In this document: positions 1 through 12,657 of the stretch, piece by piece
How the letters are laid out: every line of letters starts with the position of its first letter
How positions within the stretch are numbered: position 1 is the first letter of the stretch
From: Endocalyx cinctus
Taxonomy: Eukaryota; Ascomycota; Sordariomycetes; Amphisphaeriales; Apiosporaceae
Reading direction: 5' to 3'
DNA: 64,000 nucleotides
Assembly: GCA_001600455.1 (NCBI GenBank)
Contig: BCKC01000001.1
Location: forward strand, 4,676,441-4,740,440
The notes under the pieces: model-generated
What the model saw: the letters and a program-made list of their open reading frames with translations, nothing else
What the model was told of the DNA's origin: nothing
Databases searched by the model: none
Translations under genes and position numbers: made by a program

Positions 1-3000
1 AACTGTAAAATATGTGTGAAATATCCTTACTGTATTTTATACATGAGATCGAAGCTCCTTTGATATATCTCCCTGCCATACTTTGATAACGGTGCTCGAC
101 GTTCAAAAAAAAAAAAAAAAAAAAAAAACTACAAGGTCTAGAAGCAGAAAAAGTAAAGGCATGGGGTCTTCAGTAGAGACTTTCATTTTATATAATCCTT
201 GTTTACGCGTGATTTAAGTTTTCAGGATCGCCTTGATAAGGGGAGGGCCCAAATTTGCTCTTCACTCGCATGACAGAACGCATCGATACACAGCATGATA
301 TTAAATTAATTCCAGCATCCGGGAGATATGAAGGCAGTAATATCTTCCGATATATTCATAATATTTAATGTATATTTCAGAATTTACTAGCAATTCTCTT
401 TTTTTAACCGTAACTTAAGTGTACGTGGATAGTGTCAGGGGCAATGGCTACAAAAGTTTACATAATAAATTAGCTACAGTAGTAATTGTCTATATGAAGG
501 AGAAAAAGATAAACAAGATTATGATTTGGACCTTAGGATTAGACGATACCTGCCTCTAAGCTTCGTCTTACCTTACGGCGCATTTGACATCCCAAAGTGC
601 ATCATGCCATTACATGTATGCCCCGAGCCTCTTAAATGATATATGTGCGGTACCTTGGCAAGAAGCTTTATTATCATACGCTCGACAAGCCAATGACCTT
701 TAAAATGTAAGTGATCGCCGTAACATGTTCCAAGGCTAGGAACATAAGATGCGACTGAGCCGTCACGTTTGCTATAATTGTTGCCATCGAAGTGGCATTG
801 ACTCTCCGGTCGACATTAGTTTCCAGGGAAATACGACTATATTTCAATTAATTTCCTGCCCATCTACGTCACATGGATGGATTATTTTCAAGCATGGATG
901 TCGGTATTTTGAGAAAGACGTGCGCCAAAATAGTCTTGAGAATTGGTATCATGTTAGGGGTAATATCCGTCACAGGTGCCTAGTCTGGCTTCATCATATT
1001 TGAGCGCTGCATGCAGCTATAATGACAAAGCGCATGTAAAAGGGGAGAGGGGCAAAGGATCGATATGATTACCAGTCGATTTTTAAGTTTACGTAAATAC
1101 TTAATAAACAGGCTCTACCTACGTGGCTATGTTCTCTTATGCTCCAAAATATACTCACCCACACCGCTACACATCAATAGTATGATATCATTGCTTTCTG
1201 AGAGGCCAAATTCTAGGAGGTATGACGATTAGGGGCATAGAATACGGCCGTCCTACAACCGTACAGAAACTCTTCTATCAATAGGGGCGTTTAGAATAAT
1301 CTTTATCAGCTGCTAAGTATTATTATACTCTATTTGGAGATACTGTAAATTGACGTATTGGCCGACATTTTGCGCTCCAACGTATAGCACCTTACAAGAC
1401 TATAGCAATACTAATATATAAACATTACACTAGGGTTATACATAGCAGGATAATTTGAAATTAAATTTTATCTTAAGTCAACAATAACTAATAGACGAAT
1501 CATTGCTACAGCTGCGATATCAAGAAAGCATCTAGCGGAGGTGGCCAGCTTAGGAGGAGTAGCCGATCGAACTTAGAGTCCGCTATCATCATGTAAACGA
1601 TAGGATAGTAGTAAGCTCTTTAACATGATTTAATTTGGCTAGCTGCTTTAAGAAAATATTCCATATTTTCAACTTCGGGTGGCTACTGATAGAAAACGGG
1701 GAAACCCCGAAACGCCGGGAGGAATTACCTGCCCCCAATACGTAACAACGCAACATGGCTCGAATTACCTAACCTACCTATACATAAAGACTGTTACATG
1801 ACGTAGGAAGGCGAATATACTTCGCGTTCTTTCACTCTTCTACAGTATTGATCTGAAACCTGGGGTACAGGAACTGATCATCCATCTCCCCACCAGCTTT
1901 CGATATGCGACGCAGGAGGCGGGAAAATCTGGGGGACGACAAGATCATCGAACTACGTGTACGGCTGGGAAAACTATGAAAGAGAAAAGGGGCATGGAGG
2001 TAGGTAGTTATGCACAGTCCGTGCACTCGATAAATTAGGAGACAATCGAACGGTGGGTAGGGCGGAATTCTAGAAAACGCGAGATAGTCGGGGTGGGAGA
2101 GTGTCAGGGTAGTATGTATGTGCGGAACATAAAAGGAATCTGAGATTGTCGAGCCCCGAATCTATAACTGTTTTCGAGATCCCGCTTGTCGAGGTATTGA
2201 AATTGGAGTTTTCACTCCTAGTTTTGCTTGTGTATATACAAGAATTGAGTATACTGGGAAGGCAAAAGTGACTGCATGGATAAATATCACGTCACAAAAC
2301 ATCATGAAAATAATCAATTGACAAGTTTAGAGACAAGAATGTCAGACTTAAAAAAAAAAAAAAAAAAAAGGAACTTACTCAAACAAACCAAATTTGGTAA
2401 TGGCGCAGGAAATTTACCAGAAAATAACGCCCACCGGACGGGAACCACGGCTTACGTACGTCTGGACTTAGACGGATACACGGGTAAGGCCGGTCCCGGT
2501 GATGGTAGAGTTTGGTTAGTACATAAGCAGATCGAGGAGAAAGTAGAGCAGAGCAGATTGTGCATGAGAAAAAGGCTGGTTCGTTAACGGTTTTGAACCC
2601 CTGAGGGGGTGCTTCATTATTCTTTACCTCTCTTATAAACTTGATATGAGTTTAGTACTAGGAGAGGAAATGTGGCATGGTAGAACCGAAGACTTGAATT
2701 ATATCAATATGAATTTTTCGAAGCTAATGCAGTACAGTACAATATCGTCTCCCTCATGGGCTGGTCTTGTAGTAAGTAGAGTAAAGTCAGTTGGATTTTC
2801 ATAATGTAATAATATCATAACCGGCTGGTCGCAGAACATATCTCGCAGCTTGCGTGTTCATCATTCCATAGTTTAGTAATATCAATATTATGATTTCATT
2901 CGTCTGTCAATCTTTCATCCTTACTTCATTGTCATGATAGATCATTGAAACTGTTAGTTAAACATGGGTTCGTCTCAAACTTTCGTCTGATCTGCTTTGT

Positions 3001-4885
3001 TACCAAGCCAGATACTTGTTGCCAAGTCTGAAAATCATCAATGCGGCACCACGCCCACACCCCGTCCGTCATGCTCAAAAATATTGAGACGAAAAAGTAA
3101 AAAAAAAAAAAAAAAAAAACGTATACAGGGAAGATGAAATAACCGTCGCTATTTTACGACGTATTTTTGTGTAGAATAATTATTCGTGGGTTCTTGAAAA
3201 AAGCTGTTGGGTAGAAACTAATTCTGAGTACGTAAATACGTAGTAAATAATCCATGTGTGGCTGGCTATAGTTGCATGTCTGTGCTCACACTCACAGGGT
3301 ACCGTATGGAGAAGGAGACTGGGAGAGAAGCGTGCCTATGAGAGTATGTCCTTTCGCAAGGGATTTACCAATAGAAATTCGTTCATCATGCTGAAGATGA
3401 CATGGAGCTAATTCTACTTTTATTCAGAAAAACATCACTACTTGTTCTACAAAAATTGCGAATGGTAACTCATATGTTCAAACCTTTCAAGTTGTCCGAT
3501 CATTATGGCTCCTGGCCACAAAGGAGACACTCATTAGGAATTCAGTAACGACGACCGCGACCGACGAGGAAGGAATCTTAAACTAGTGGCCAATAGCCGA
3601 GATGAAATGTTCTCGTATCGTATCGGTTGTAACGGCGGGTTAATCGCCGGCTTTCAAGTTTGACATAGTAAGGAACTGATTTCATCAAGCTTCCGTTTAT
3701 GCACTCCTACATACATGAAGACGACGACGTCTTTTTTATTTTATTCTACTTCTTCTTTAGAGAAGAATTCACTATCCATTCCATTATCCAAAAAATGGAG
3801 ATATAAGTCTATCACATGAGAAGTCCATTGTAGCGTGGTATATAGATACCTAGGTAAAGTTGCTTGTTCAGAACCACAAATTCTTAACGCATAAGGGTAG
3901 CACTTTCGGGTGATATAGTTCGCTAAATGACATGCATGTCCGGGGGTTGACTAGATTAGATAGGGGGAAAAGGGTTAAAAAAACTGTCAGGTTTCCTCTT
4001 TGGGAGTCGACACAAGACGTCAAAACGGTGAACCTTCCCGTCAGCCGCCTGCACAGATGATATCGTCGCATCTGCCAATACGACGCCCCGGCAAGTCCTT
4101 TTCTCCCTATTTCTTTCCCCGCACTCCCGTGATTGGATGGTTAAGTTCTCGTCCTTTGGAGTCACCTCAAGACATATGTTCGCTCCCTCTCCTCGAGGTT
4201 TGGGTAGGGCCGTAATATCAGTTGGTTGGTTGGCTGAATAGTAATTTTCGAACCCTTATTTCTTGGCTGATTCTTCTATTAACCCATTTTTTATGTTTCC
4301 GTTTCAATCAAAACCACGTTAAGAGTGCATCTCATTCCCCATTCGGCCCTCGCATAGACACGCACGCAGAGAGCAGAAGCGTTGAAAAGGGCTGGGTTGA
4401 ATAGAGCTGGGGTACGATTATTACAGATTCGATATGAAATTTCAGCCATCCCCACAAACAGGTTTAATCTTCTCTAATCCCCAGAGAGGAAACCCCCTTT
4501 TGGCTCAACGTTTATTTTATTTTATTTTATTTTATTTTTTACTATTATCATGCACGCGATCTCGCTTAACCCATCCCGCTGTAGCATCGTGATATATGCG
4601 CTTGAACCAAACCTTGATTATAGAACGGAGGCGGGGGCAAGCAGTTGATGTAATTAAGTTAAGAGCCAGATTGTTTTCCGCTCCCAAATATCAATGTCGG
4701 CGTAATTATAAGAAGAATCTTGCCTCCGCTTTTTTTTTTTCAATACCACAATTTAAAGTAAGAAATATCAAGAAGAAAATTGAAAACGAAAGAGAAGAAT
4801 GTTCATAATTCTGAACGTCAAGGATATTGATTGATAACTCTGGTGAACGAGCGTTTCACAAGCCATTTAGCTGGCCGCTTAAAGT
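1..4885. other. Gene-free AT-rich spacer
   Basis: No convincing gene was found. The open frames here are short (at most about 100 codons), lack recognisable domains and do not join across plausible splice sites. The stretch holds poly(A) tracts near 105-128, 2349-2368 and 3100-3118 and a TTTTA microsatellite at about 4511-4540. The last few hundred bases should contain the promoter of the receptor gene that starts at 4886, but no clear TATA box was picked out. Confidence 0.6.
4511..4540. repeat. TTTTA pentanucleotide microsatellite
   Basis: About five to six tandem copies of TTTTA run in the upstream region of the receptor gene. Nothing beyond simple-sequence repetition is visible. Confidence 0.85.
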
Positions 4886-6593
4886 ATGGACTCAGCCATC
4901 GATCCCACGACTACTCTACACCATGAAAGCAGAGCCCCCGTACTCTTTGGGGTGGTGACTCTCGCGTGCAGTGTGGCAACAATCTGCGTCGCCCTTCGGG
5001 TCTATACGCGCGCCATTCTGATCAAACAACTCGGCGCCGATGATTACTTGGCTTTGATATCGCTGGTAGGTTCTTGAAAACTGCGACCCGAGTGCACATA
5101 GACAGAGAGGCTAATAATGAACGGCTTCTTTATCATAAAGGCGTTTGCTCTGGGAACAGGTGTCTCTCAATGTTATAGTGAGTATCCCCAGCGAAACCCC
5201 CAATGTAGACTTGACGAAATTGACCTGCTGACTTACTGGAAGACACGAGAAGTGGACTGGGAAAACACACCTGGGATCTGAATGGTCCTATCGAAATAAA
5301 GAACTATCTTCAGGTACAACTGTCTTACATGTCAATAAACGTTGCCCCTTTCTTCGGAAAAGGTGTCCTTTTTGGGTCAGCGCTAATCAAGTTTCCCTTC
5401 CTTGCAGAATTTCTACGTGTCGATAACATTATATAACGCCGGACTCCTGTTCGTGAAGTTAACCTTCCTGGCACAATACTATCGGGTCTTGGCGATAAAA
5501 AAGATGCACATCATATGCCTCGTCGCCATGGTTATCATCGGCACCTGGAGCCTATCTCAAGTGCTTGTGGGCATCTTCATCTGCGACCCCATTTCCGGGT
5601 TCTGGGATCATTCACTTAACCCGAAGTGCATACCTAACCTCCCCCAGTGGTACATCAACGCCGCCGGGAATATCGCTACCGATATCTTTATCTTCATCCT
5701 GCCAATGCCCGTCCTTGGTCACCTGAACTTACCTAAGCTGCAGAGGCTCATCCTCATCGGCATTTTCAGCTTTGGATTTTTGTGAGTTTTTTTTTTGTTT
5801 AATTCTTATCATCATTTATGATTTCACCCCATTTCTTGGTTTCGATCTCTTTAGCTGACAAAAAGGGGTACATAGCACTTGCGCGATCTCTGTCATTCGA
5901 ATTAAATATCTAAAACAAGGCGGAGATTTCTCTTACGAGAATGTCGACGGGTCCTCCTGGTCCATCACAGAGCTCTGCTCCGGCGTGACGTGCGCCTGTC
6001 TGCCGACGCTAAGACCCTTGGTATCTAAATGGGTGCCGTCGCTGTCCACGAAGATCCACAAGTCCGGAGCCGGGAGCTTGCGACGCCGGTCGGGATCTGT
6101 CGCCTTCGACGTCGAGCGCGCGAGCAGCTGCAGGCAACATACCCGGCACGGCTCCAAGGAGAGCAACCACAACATGATGACGATGATGCTCGGCAGCAAG
6201 GAAGAGCTCTACCGATCTCTCACCTACGACAACAAGCGGCGGAGGAGCGACCACAGCGGGTCTGGATCCGCCGGATCCCTCCTGTCCGACGAGATCGCCG
6301 GGCTCAAGAGCTCCAGGAGGGCCTTGGCCGCCATGTCCACGTACAGCGACGAACCGGCCTCGCCGAGATCGCCTCAGTCCGTCCGCTTCTCTATCCAGTC
6401 CACTCACAGGGCGAGGAACGACGACTTCGATAACGACGACGACGACGATTTTTTCCGCCCCAGCGTCACGACGGAGATCGGGGTGAGTCGCAGCCCACCA
6501 CCAGGCTTTCCGGCGATTCATCCCAAGGGCGGCGGTATTCAGGTCAAGCGCGACTTGGTTATGCAGAAATCTCCGAGGACTGCCAAAAAGTGA
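4886..6593 (+). CDS. Rhodopsin-domain integral membrane protein (PTH11-like receptor family)
   Basis: Five exons are inferred: 4886-5065, 5141-5177, 5243-5313, 5408-5781 and 5876-6593. All junctions are GT-AG and phase-consistent, giving 459 aa. The protein has the layout of the fungal rhodopsin domain (seven-helix, plasma membrane). A first helix lies at about residues 19-38, followed by the ADDYLAL segment, a GVSQCY motif, the R-S-G-L-G-K-H loop, further helices in exon 4 and a TCAISVIRI helix in exon 5. The domain ends near residue 256. The remaining 200 residues form a hydrophilic cytoplasmic tail rich in Ser, Arg and Lys, with an acidic run at about 392-400. No CFEM domain precedes the helices. 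Such proteins are thought to sense surface or nutrient cues, but the ligand is unknown. The long minus-strand frame opposite exon 5 is a GC-rich shadow. Confidence 0.88.
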
Positions 6594-8268
6594 AGACCAA
6601 AGGGGGAAAAATATTGGATAACGGTATAACCGAAAAGGAAAAAAAGGTTCCCAAAACGGAAGAGTACATACGGTGGGATCCAATGGGACGGGTATTTTGT
6701 TTGCATTCTACGGAGTTTTAGGTGGGGAGTTATTTGCGATAATGGGTGGTGTTAAGTTACAAGGGGGAGGGAGGGAGGCAGGGGTTGACTGGTAATTGGG
6801 CGGATTTACTTCTCTTCTAAGCTATCAAAGTCTTTCTTTTGTTAAGATACCAAAAGTTACATTACTCTACTTAATTCAAGTCCTTGATTCGGCAACACGG
6901 TCTTCCTGCTAATAACATGTGATATTTCGATGAATATTTTGTGAGACGTTATATCGCTGCCAGAAAAACCGTTGACCTATTCCTTGCCGTCTGCGAATGA
7001 CTTCGAAGCACGTAAATATCGAAAGGTTTCTTTAGCTTCTAGTTTCTACTACGCTGCATCATAGACCATACATCATAGACTGCAGTTTCGTAGGTATCAT
7101 TCGCCCTCGCCTAACACACGTGAAGAACTTCGCTTATCGAGTAGATACGATTAATTTGGTTCATTCGCTTCTACACCACGAGAAAACAGAATGTCTATTT
7201 CGGGAAAAAGTAAAAATTTATTGACGTGGCTGACTATCCGTGCGCTTGCATGGCATACATCCCTAGACGGAAATTAAGGTAGCAGGGAGGTAGGTCAGTT
7301 GTGGGTGGCCCATTTACATACGCATACAAAAGTATCTCTGTGATCTATTTCCATATAGGTCGCTATTCATATGTAGTAACGGGCAGGATAGGACAAAAAT
7401 GGATCTACGGAGGTAGAGGGGGAGAGAGAAACGGAAACAAGAGATCGTGAAGACCCCTGGCAGTCCTGGGAGGATGAGAACCCAGTTTTTTTTTTTTTTT
7501 TTTTTCTTCTTCTTCTTCTTAACATGGGAGTCCTAGCTATCCTGCAGGCACACTTGATAAATCTGGGGTAAGTGGTAATTGGCCAGGACAACGATGAGTC
7601 TTAGTAAAATTGAAAAAAGAACCCTTTCCCACCACCAAGAGTATCAGTACGGAGTATCAATTTCCAATTTCTACTATGATCGCATGTTTGGAGATAGAGT
7701 AAGTCGTTTAGGTTGTAGATAGGTATATAGACGCGTGTGATATATACATGGATGGATAACATTTGTCAAGTTTAAAATTCAGCTGTAGTATTGTACCATA
7801 AAAACACCGACAGCACCATTTCATTCTCTTGTTTCACTTGCATCTCAACATACTTACTTAAGAAGCCAGCTATGAAAGTCCAGTTAAATATTGCATAGAA
7901 AGTGAGAGTAAGGTCGAAAAAGCCACTGAAGACTGCGGTAGGGCAATGATCTTCTCCCCTCTCAAGCCAAGAAACCCCAATAACGGTACGGCCTATTTAT
8001 GTAGTATAAGGTCAAGCTTGCGCCCGAGGTATGAGAAAAAATATGCCTGGACAACTGTTTTTCCACGGAATGTCAAAGATTGGGCGGGTAGAAGGGCCGA
8101 TGCGAATATCGATATGCCAAGCAAAATGAACAGAAACAAGAAGTTATTATATCGGCGATAATTATGTTTCCTAGAAGCTTAACGGGTTCAGGACGGCATA
8201 TGAGTTTACACTCACGAGAATCTAAGAACGGTTCATTTGGCTCTGTCGAGAAGACTGTTACCTCATAC

Positions 8269-8305
<37 letters not shown>

Positions 8306-9842
8306 CTCAAATATGTAATTGCGATTAATGACATACCTAGGTACTCATCAATCGATGATCTTGCATACCGTAATACCGTGAGGGTGTAATCATATAAAAC
8401 GTTACGAAGTTCAGATATCATGACGTCGTTATGAATAATTCATTCGTTGTTTCTCTTGAACCTCTCTCCAAAATACTTTCGCTCGTCGCCATGTTGTCCT
8501 TCGGAGAGGAACAATTTCATCCGACCCGTGCAGCAATCATAGGTGCGCTATACCAAAAAAAACATGTGTGCAAAGGATTTGCATTTATTAATTCCTTTTC
8601 CTAGCTAAGAACGTAACCTCATCGCCTTGAAGAAGCGAGACCTAGTAAATTAATCTAATCGTGAATTAATATGATCTGCGGAGATGTAGTATATCTGTGC
8701 TAGAATGAACGGTCGCTCTCCATCGCTTGAGTACGTATCCGCTTCACTTACTTCATGATAGACAGCCGATGCGAACCTTCGATACGGGGAATTTTAATGT
8801 GGTGCACAGCATGAATACCGACAGCGGAGAATACTTACTGAATAGTGAATAAGCAGCTCGTGGCGGAATAGGAGGGCTACCATGTTACATGTCATGTCAC
8901 CCAACTACCCACAGTTCATACATATTGCATAGGAGATCGATAAGAAAGAAAAGAAAAATTCCCCGCAAACAGTTGACTGTTAAACCCCCCCCCCCCAGCT
9001 GTACTCCGCGGTCATTTTCGTTTGGTGTGGTGGGAATGGGGATTTTGATTGGGGCCCTCCCTACCTGCCCGGAGAATCGGGGGAGAGAGAGGCCTGAGCG
9101 GGCCGGGAGAATTAATTGGCTACACTGATTTGGTCTTACTATCACTTAGGTATCTGGTTTTGATTTTAATTCGAAAATGTAAGATACTTCACTCTTGTTC
9201 TTCTTCCTTTATCCCTTCCCAAAAAAAAAAAAAAAAACCAAGTTAGCTGTAACTTGAGAGAAGCGATGCGAAAGTGGGAAGCTCGCGTGACTACTTCTTA
9301 TACCACACCCACATTCCTAGCAAGCTATTTCGCTTTACCTCGCATCGCATCGCCTCAGGTGACGAAACTGTTACATCGGAGCTCTCTGAGCCACCGAAAT
9401 CCAATATTCGGTTTCGTGATGATCATCCCCAAAGAGTTTTTTGCATGAAGTACAGGATCCGGGGTAGAGTCCCAACAGATGCAGCCGGTGTGTCTTGGTG
9501 TCATAGCTAAAAAAAAAAAGACTACCGACTTCATCGCTTACTATGACTTACGAGTTCACTTCGACGGGATCGTGCAGCTTTTCTCACTAACTGCTCTATT
9601 TGTTCACCTGGACAGGAGATGATGTGAAGATTTCGGGGACGAAACCATATTATGAAATCATTCAAGCAATGCTTAATGGAGAGGAAAGTCTTGAAAGAGT
9701 GTAACTATCGATCTATGCGATAACTCAAGGGTATATTATTGAAAAAATTGTAACGAAGGAAACAGCTGTTCACAAGTGCTCTTTTATGCCACCAACCCCT
9801 CTTTACAGTAGCGATTTGTAACAATTCACAGGTAACAGGGTC
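6594..9842. other. Gene-free spacer with homopolymer tracts
   Basis: No gene is supported. Short open frames on both strands overlap homopolymer runs: T-runs at about 7485-7505 and 8275-8303, a C-run near 8986-8997 and an A-run near 9221-9237. A TACCTAGGTA palindrome lies near 8333. The stretch lies between the 3' ends of two convergent genes, so it should contain both terminators. Confidence 0.55.
8275..8303. repeat. Poly(T) tract of 29 bases
   Basis: This is an uninterrupted T29 run, the longest homopolymer in the window. It could be a polymerase-slippage tract or the relic of a poly(A) tail of a minus-strand insertion, but no retroelement coding sequence or target-site duplication was found beside it. 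Confidence 0.85.
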
Positions 9843-11021
9843 TTAATAGTAATCCGACTCAGGACCCCAATCGACGATGTCTAGCCCCTTCCCCTTAGAA
9901 TCCATGATGCACTCGAGCTTGTCCTCGTTAGTGACCCAACCCTGCCGCCTCGTGCAAACGGCGTACTTGATCGGATCCCTCCACTCCTCCCACCACGTCC
10001 TTTCGTTCTGAACCACGCATTTCCTTCCTTGCTCGCTCCCGCGCGCGTTCGCGAACGGCCAAACCGCTTTCACCGTCTCGTACCGGCTCTTCCCCTGAAA
10101 CAAGGTCGTCATGCTCGTGAAGAACTTGTTGACCTTGTCCGGGCTCTGCACCACCACCCGAGCGTGCGTGACGGGGAAGGTGACCGCCACGATGCCTTTG
10201 TAGTTGGTCGTGGCCACGAGACTTCGGATCTGGCCCTCGAGCCAGTCCGTGTCCAGGTTTGAAACCACCCGCTCCAGGGTAAACGTCTTGACCGCGGCCG
10301 GGTCGTCGACGAACTTTTGGCACCACGCCTCCAAGCCCGAGTCGGATCCTACGTCGGGCTGCATAGAAGGCTCCGCCCCGCCTCGGTAGGCTACCTCGTC
10401 TCGGTGCACGCACCGGAGGTAATCCAGCCTGTCGGCCGGGTTTTCCGGTAACAGCAGGTGCATCAGGTTCAGCTTCACGCTGAAGTCGATCTTGCGGTTT
10501 CGGCTGCCCTGGATGAGGATCTGGGGCTTGGGAGGCACGCTCGCCAGGCTCTGGATCATGGTCGACAGCGCTTTCACGTTATTGGATAGGTAGGCCGCTT
10601 TGCTCGTGACGGTCGTCGTGTCGGCCGACAGCTCGAACATCGGCGGCGAGTACTTCCGGTAGTCGAGGACAGGTAGACCCGGGTAGTACTGAGGGCCTCT
10701 CGAGAGGGATTGGGAGGAGGAATGGGCCGCCGCTATCGGTCGGCGATGTATCGCCTCTAAGGAGCCGCTGCTCATGCTCGTGGGGCTCGAGTAAGGGGGA
10801 GGATGCTGCTGCTGCTGCTGCTGAATAGCCGCCTCTGACATATTGGAAGGGGGGACCTCTCGGGCGGGAAGCTCCACCGGTGGAGAAGGCAGGTCACCCG
10901 CTGGCAATTCGCTCGGTCCGCCTGGGTTTGTGTTTGCGTTTATGTGCGTGTTTGCATCCGAAGGCCGGTATACCGCGCCCGTGGACTGCGCGGCTTTATC
11001 CGCCAAGATGGAATTATCCAT
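9843..11021 (-). CDS. Conserved-looking protein of unknown function with polyglutamine stretch
   Basis: This is an uninterrupted minus-strand frame of 392 aa from the first ATG at 11021; the frame opens slightly upstream with a GTG. I do not recognise the family. The first ~120 residues are low-complexity, rich in Pro, Ser and Asn, with a Q6 run encoded by CTG/CAG repeats near 10805-10823. From about residue 125 the sequence becomes globular-looking, without signal peptide or membrane helices. It has a mixed alpha/beta composition, a Trp-rich segment (TWWEEWRDP) near residue 345 and an acidic, aromatic C-terminus ending DYY. Third positions are GC-rich, as in the neighbouring real genes, which supports coding. 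A T/C-rich run just upstream (A/G on the transcribed sense strand) may be 5' UTR. Function cannot be assigned. Confidence 0.75.
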   Translation of the reverse strand: MDNSILADKAAQSTGAVYRPSDANTHINANTNPGGPSELPAGDLPSPPVELPAREVPPSNMSEAAIQQQQQQHPPPYSSPTSMSSGSLEAIHRRPIAAAHSSSQSLSRGPQYYPGLPVLDYRKYSPPMFELSADTTTVTSKAAYLSNNVKALSTMIQSLASVPPKPQILIQGSRNRKIDFSVKLNLMHLLLPENPADRLDYLRCVHRDEVAYRGGAEPSMQPDVGSDSGLEAWCQKFVDDPAAVKTFTLERVVSNLDTDWLEGQIRSLVATTNYKGIVAVTFPVTHARVVVQSPDKVNKFFTSMTTLFQGKSRYETVKAVWPFANARGSEQGRKCVVQNERTWWEEWRDPIKYAVCTRRQGWVTNEDKLECIMDSKGKGLDIVDWGPESDYY

Positions 11022-11834
11022 TTTGAACACGATAGATTCCCGACAGTCTTCGTAGACGGATGGTGTTTTTTTTTTCTTTTTTTTTTTTGCCCCTTCCCAA
11101 TCTAGAGAATTATTACTACCTCTTTACTTGGCGCGCAGCTAAGTATAATAGCCCCAAGAAGTATAGAATTGTAAGAAACAGGTATGAATCAGATTTGAAT
11201 GAAAGTAGTTATCTACATTTATAACAGAGATTACAAAAAAAAAAAAAAAAAAAGAACAGAAGATAACGAAGTGTTCAATCAATCCTGGTCGTTCTAAGAA
11301 GTAGTTAGTGGCAGAGGCGCAGGCGTCATATTCAAAGTGACAGGGTCCCAGAAAGATATGGGAGAGGTAATTGGTGCTTATTTTGCTGCCTGGTAAGCGA
11401 GAGGTTGACTATCGCTTCAGCTATGTTTATCTTATTGCATTGCTGCACCACTTTCTCAACGTGTCCGTCGTTCGACCTAAGGCTATGCCGTTAGGAATTA
11501 TCAGAATCCGAAGGTGGCTCATCTCATGTAGTATATTAGCCAACTGACTGTTCATCGCAATAGAAATCTTCTACTGTAAAGCTAAATAGAAACTTTCCCA
11601 AGTTTGGTATAAAATATATATTAGCGGAAACACGGCCGTGTTGAAGTCAACTTAATTTTCAACCAATTCTATTTTAAGAATACCGGGCTGACAAGGGGTA
11701 CCTGGGCAGTTTGGGGGCTGAGTAAAATTAAACTAACAACACCTCATTCAGCTGGTAAGAGGTACGTCTAGATATTCTCCAACACGGTTAGAATTGGCGG
11801 AGTTCCAATTCAGGAAGACATTGTTAAATGTCAA
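11022..11834. other. Spacer between two minus-strand genes
   Basis: The stretch has no gene. It holds a T/C-rich tract at about 11064-11089 directly upstream of the 392-aa protein gene and an A-run at about 11235-11253. It should contain the promoter of that gene and the 3' end of the next. Confidence 0.5.
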
Positions 11835-12657
11835 TCAACCGCTCTCTTCCTCCATAAGTTTTATACTTTCATCACAAATCTCCAAGCTTACCCGTCCCTC
11901 CGCCGACATCTTATTGAGTTCAATCAGTCCCTTTTGAACCGGCCGAATAACCTCAGCACCATCTATTTCGTTCTTAACTCCGAAAATCTTCATCAGAGCC
12001 AAGTCGGGGAATCTATCTCTTTCGGTAGTCTCGATATATCCTCTGAGCTGGTATAGCATGAGGCAAACAAAGTATCGTAGGCCTTGATTTACACATATCA
12101 ATAGTGAGCATTTACTAACTAGATTAAATGCAGGAAAAGAAGAAACATATGACACCAAGGATAATGAAAATTAACTTTATAAGAGACCTACCTCGTTCTT
12201 CGCTCGGAGTATATGAAGAAATTATGCCCGAGTCTTGTATCGACAAGAGCAACTCACTAACCCTGACGACAGGGTTCAAGGCACAATCGAAGCTCCGAGA
12301 GGAAATCGATTTGATATAAGCCGGTCCTATTGTCTCAGCTATATGATAACTGTAGCTCTTGTGAGGTAAGAACTTAGTAACGATTTCGACTTCGTCGGAT
12401 TCTGTCGACCACGGCTGTAGATGGACAGCATTTTTTTCGTCCTGGGTAGTGATGGCAATCCCCCAGCCGGGCACGTCCTCCATATCCCTAACAAGCCAGA
12501 TTCTCCCCGCCACTTTCTTCAGAAAGACTTCCCAATCTTGAGGGGTTTTTCTAAGCGTCATGAAATCAAAGCCAGGAAGCCTAGCGATGGTTTTTGCTGG
12601 AGGTGAAGGCATTTCTACTGAGGTTGACATAGTGAAAGTACTATACAGCATGATCAA
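11835..12657 (-). CDS. Two-exon protein of unknown function
   Basis: On the minus strand, exon 1 (to 12192) joins exon 2 (12082-11835) across a 109-nt intron with a GTAGGT donor, an AAG acceptor and a GCTCAC-type branch site about 20 nt before the acceptor. The phases match. The likeliest start is the ATG at 12630 (residues MSTSVEM, A at -3), giving 228 aa. An ATG at 12651 in the same frame would add seven residues, and the frame opens with TTG at 12657. No signal peptide, membrane helix or known domain is visible. The N-terminal half has several Trp (DWEVFLKK, RIWLVRDME, GWGIAITTQ), and the C-terminal half is helical and charged, ending with an acidic segment. I do not recognise the family. 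A TATAAATT-like sequence lies about 60 bp upstream of 12630 on the coding strand. Confidence 0.65.

Noticed and set aside
749..1003. 84-codon frame near the left edge with several Cys and His
   Set aside because: Chance frame in AT-rich sequence; Cys/His spacing matches no zinc-binding motif.
2276..2587. 103-codon plus-strand frame containing a poly-Lys run
   Set aside because: Runs through an A-tract, no domain, no splice partner; composition looks non-coding.
6009..6683. Minus-strand 224-codon frame opposite the last exon of the receptor gene
   Set aside because: The sense strand carries the continuation of a rhodopsin-domain protein; the antisense frame is a by-product of GC-rich third positions and has no domain.
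8275..8303. T29 run as the tail of a non-LTR retrotransposon
   Set aside because: No reverse-transcriptase-like coding and no target-site duplication beside it.
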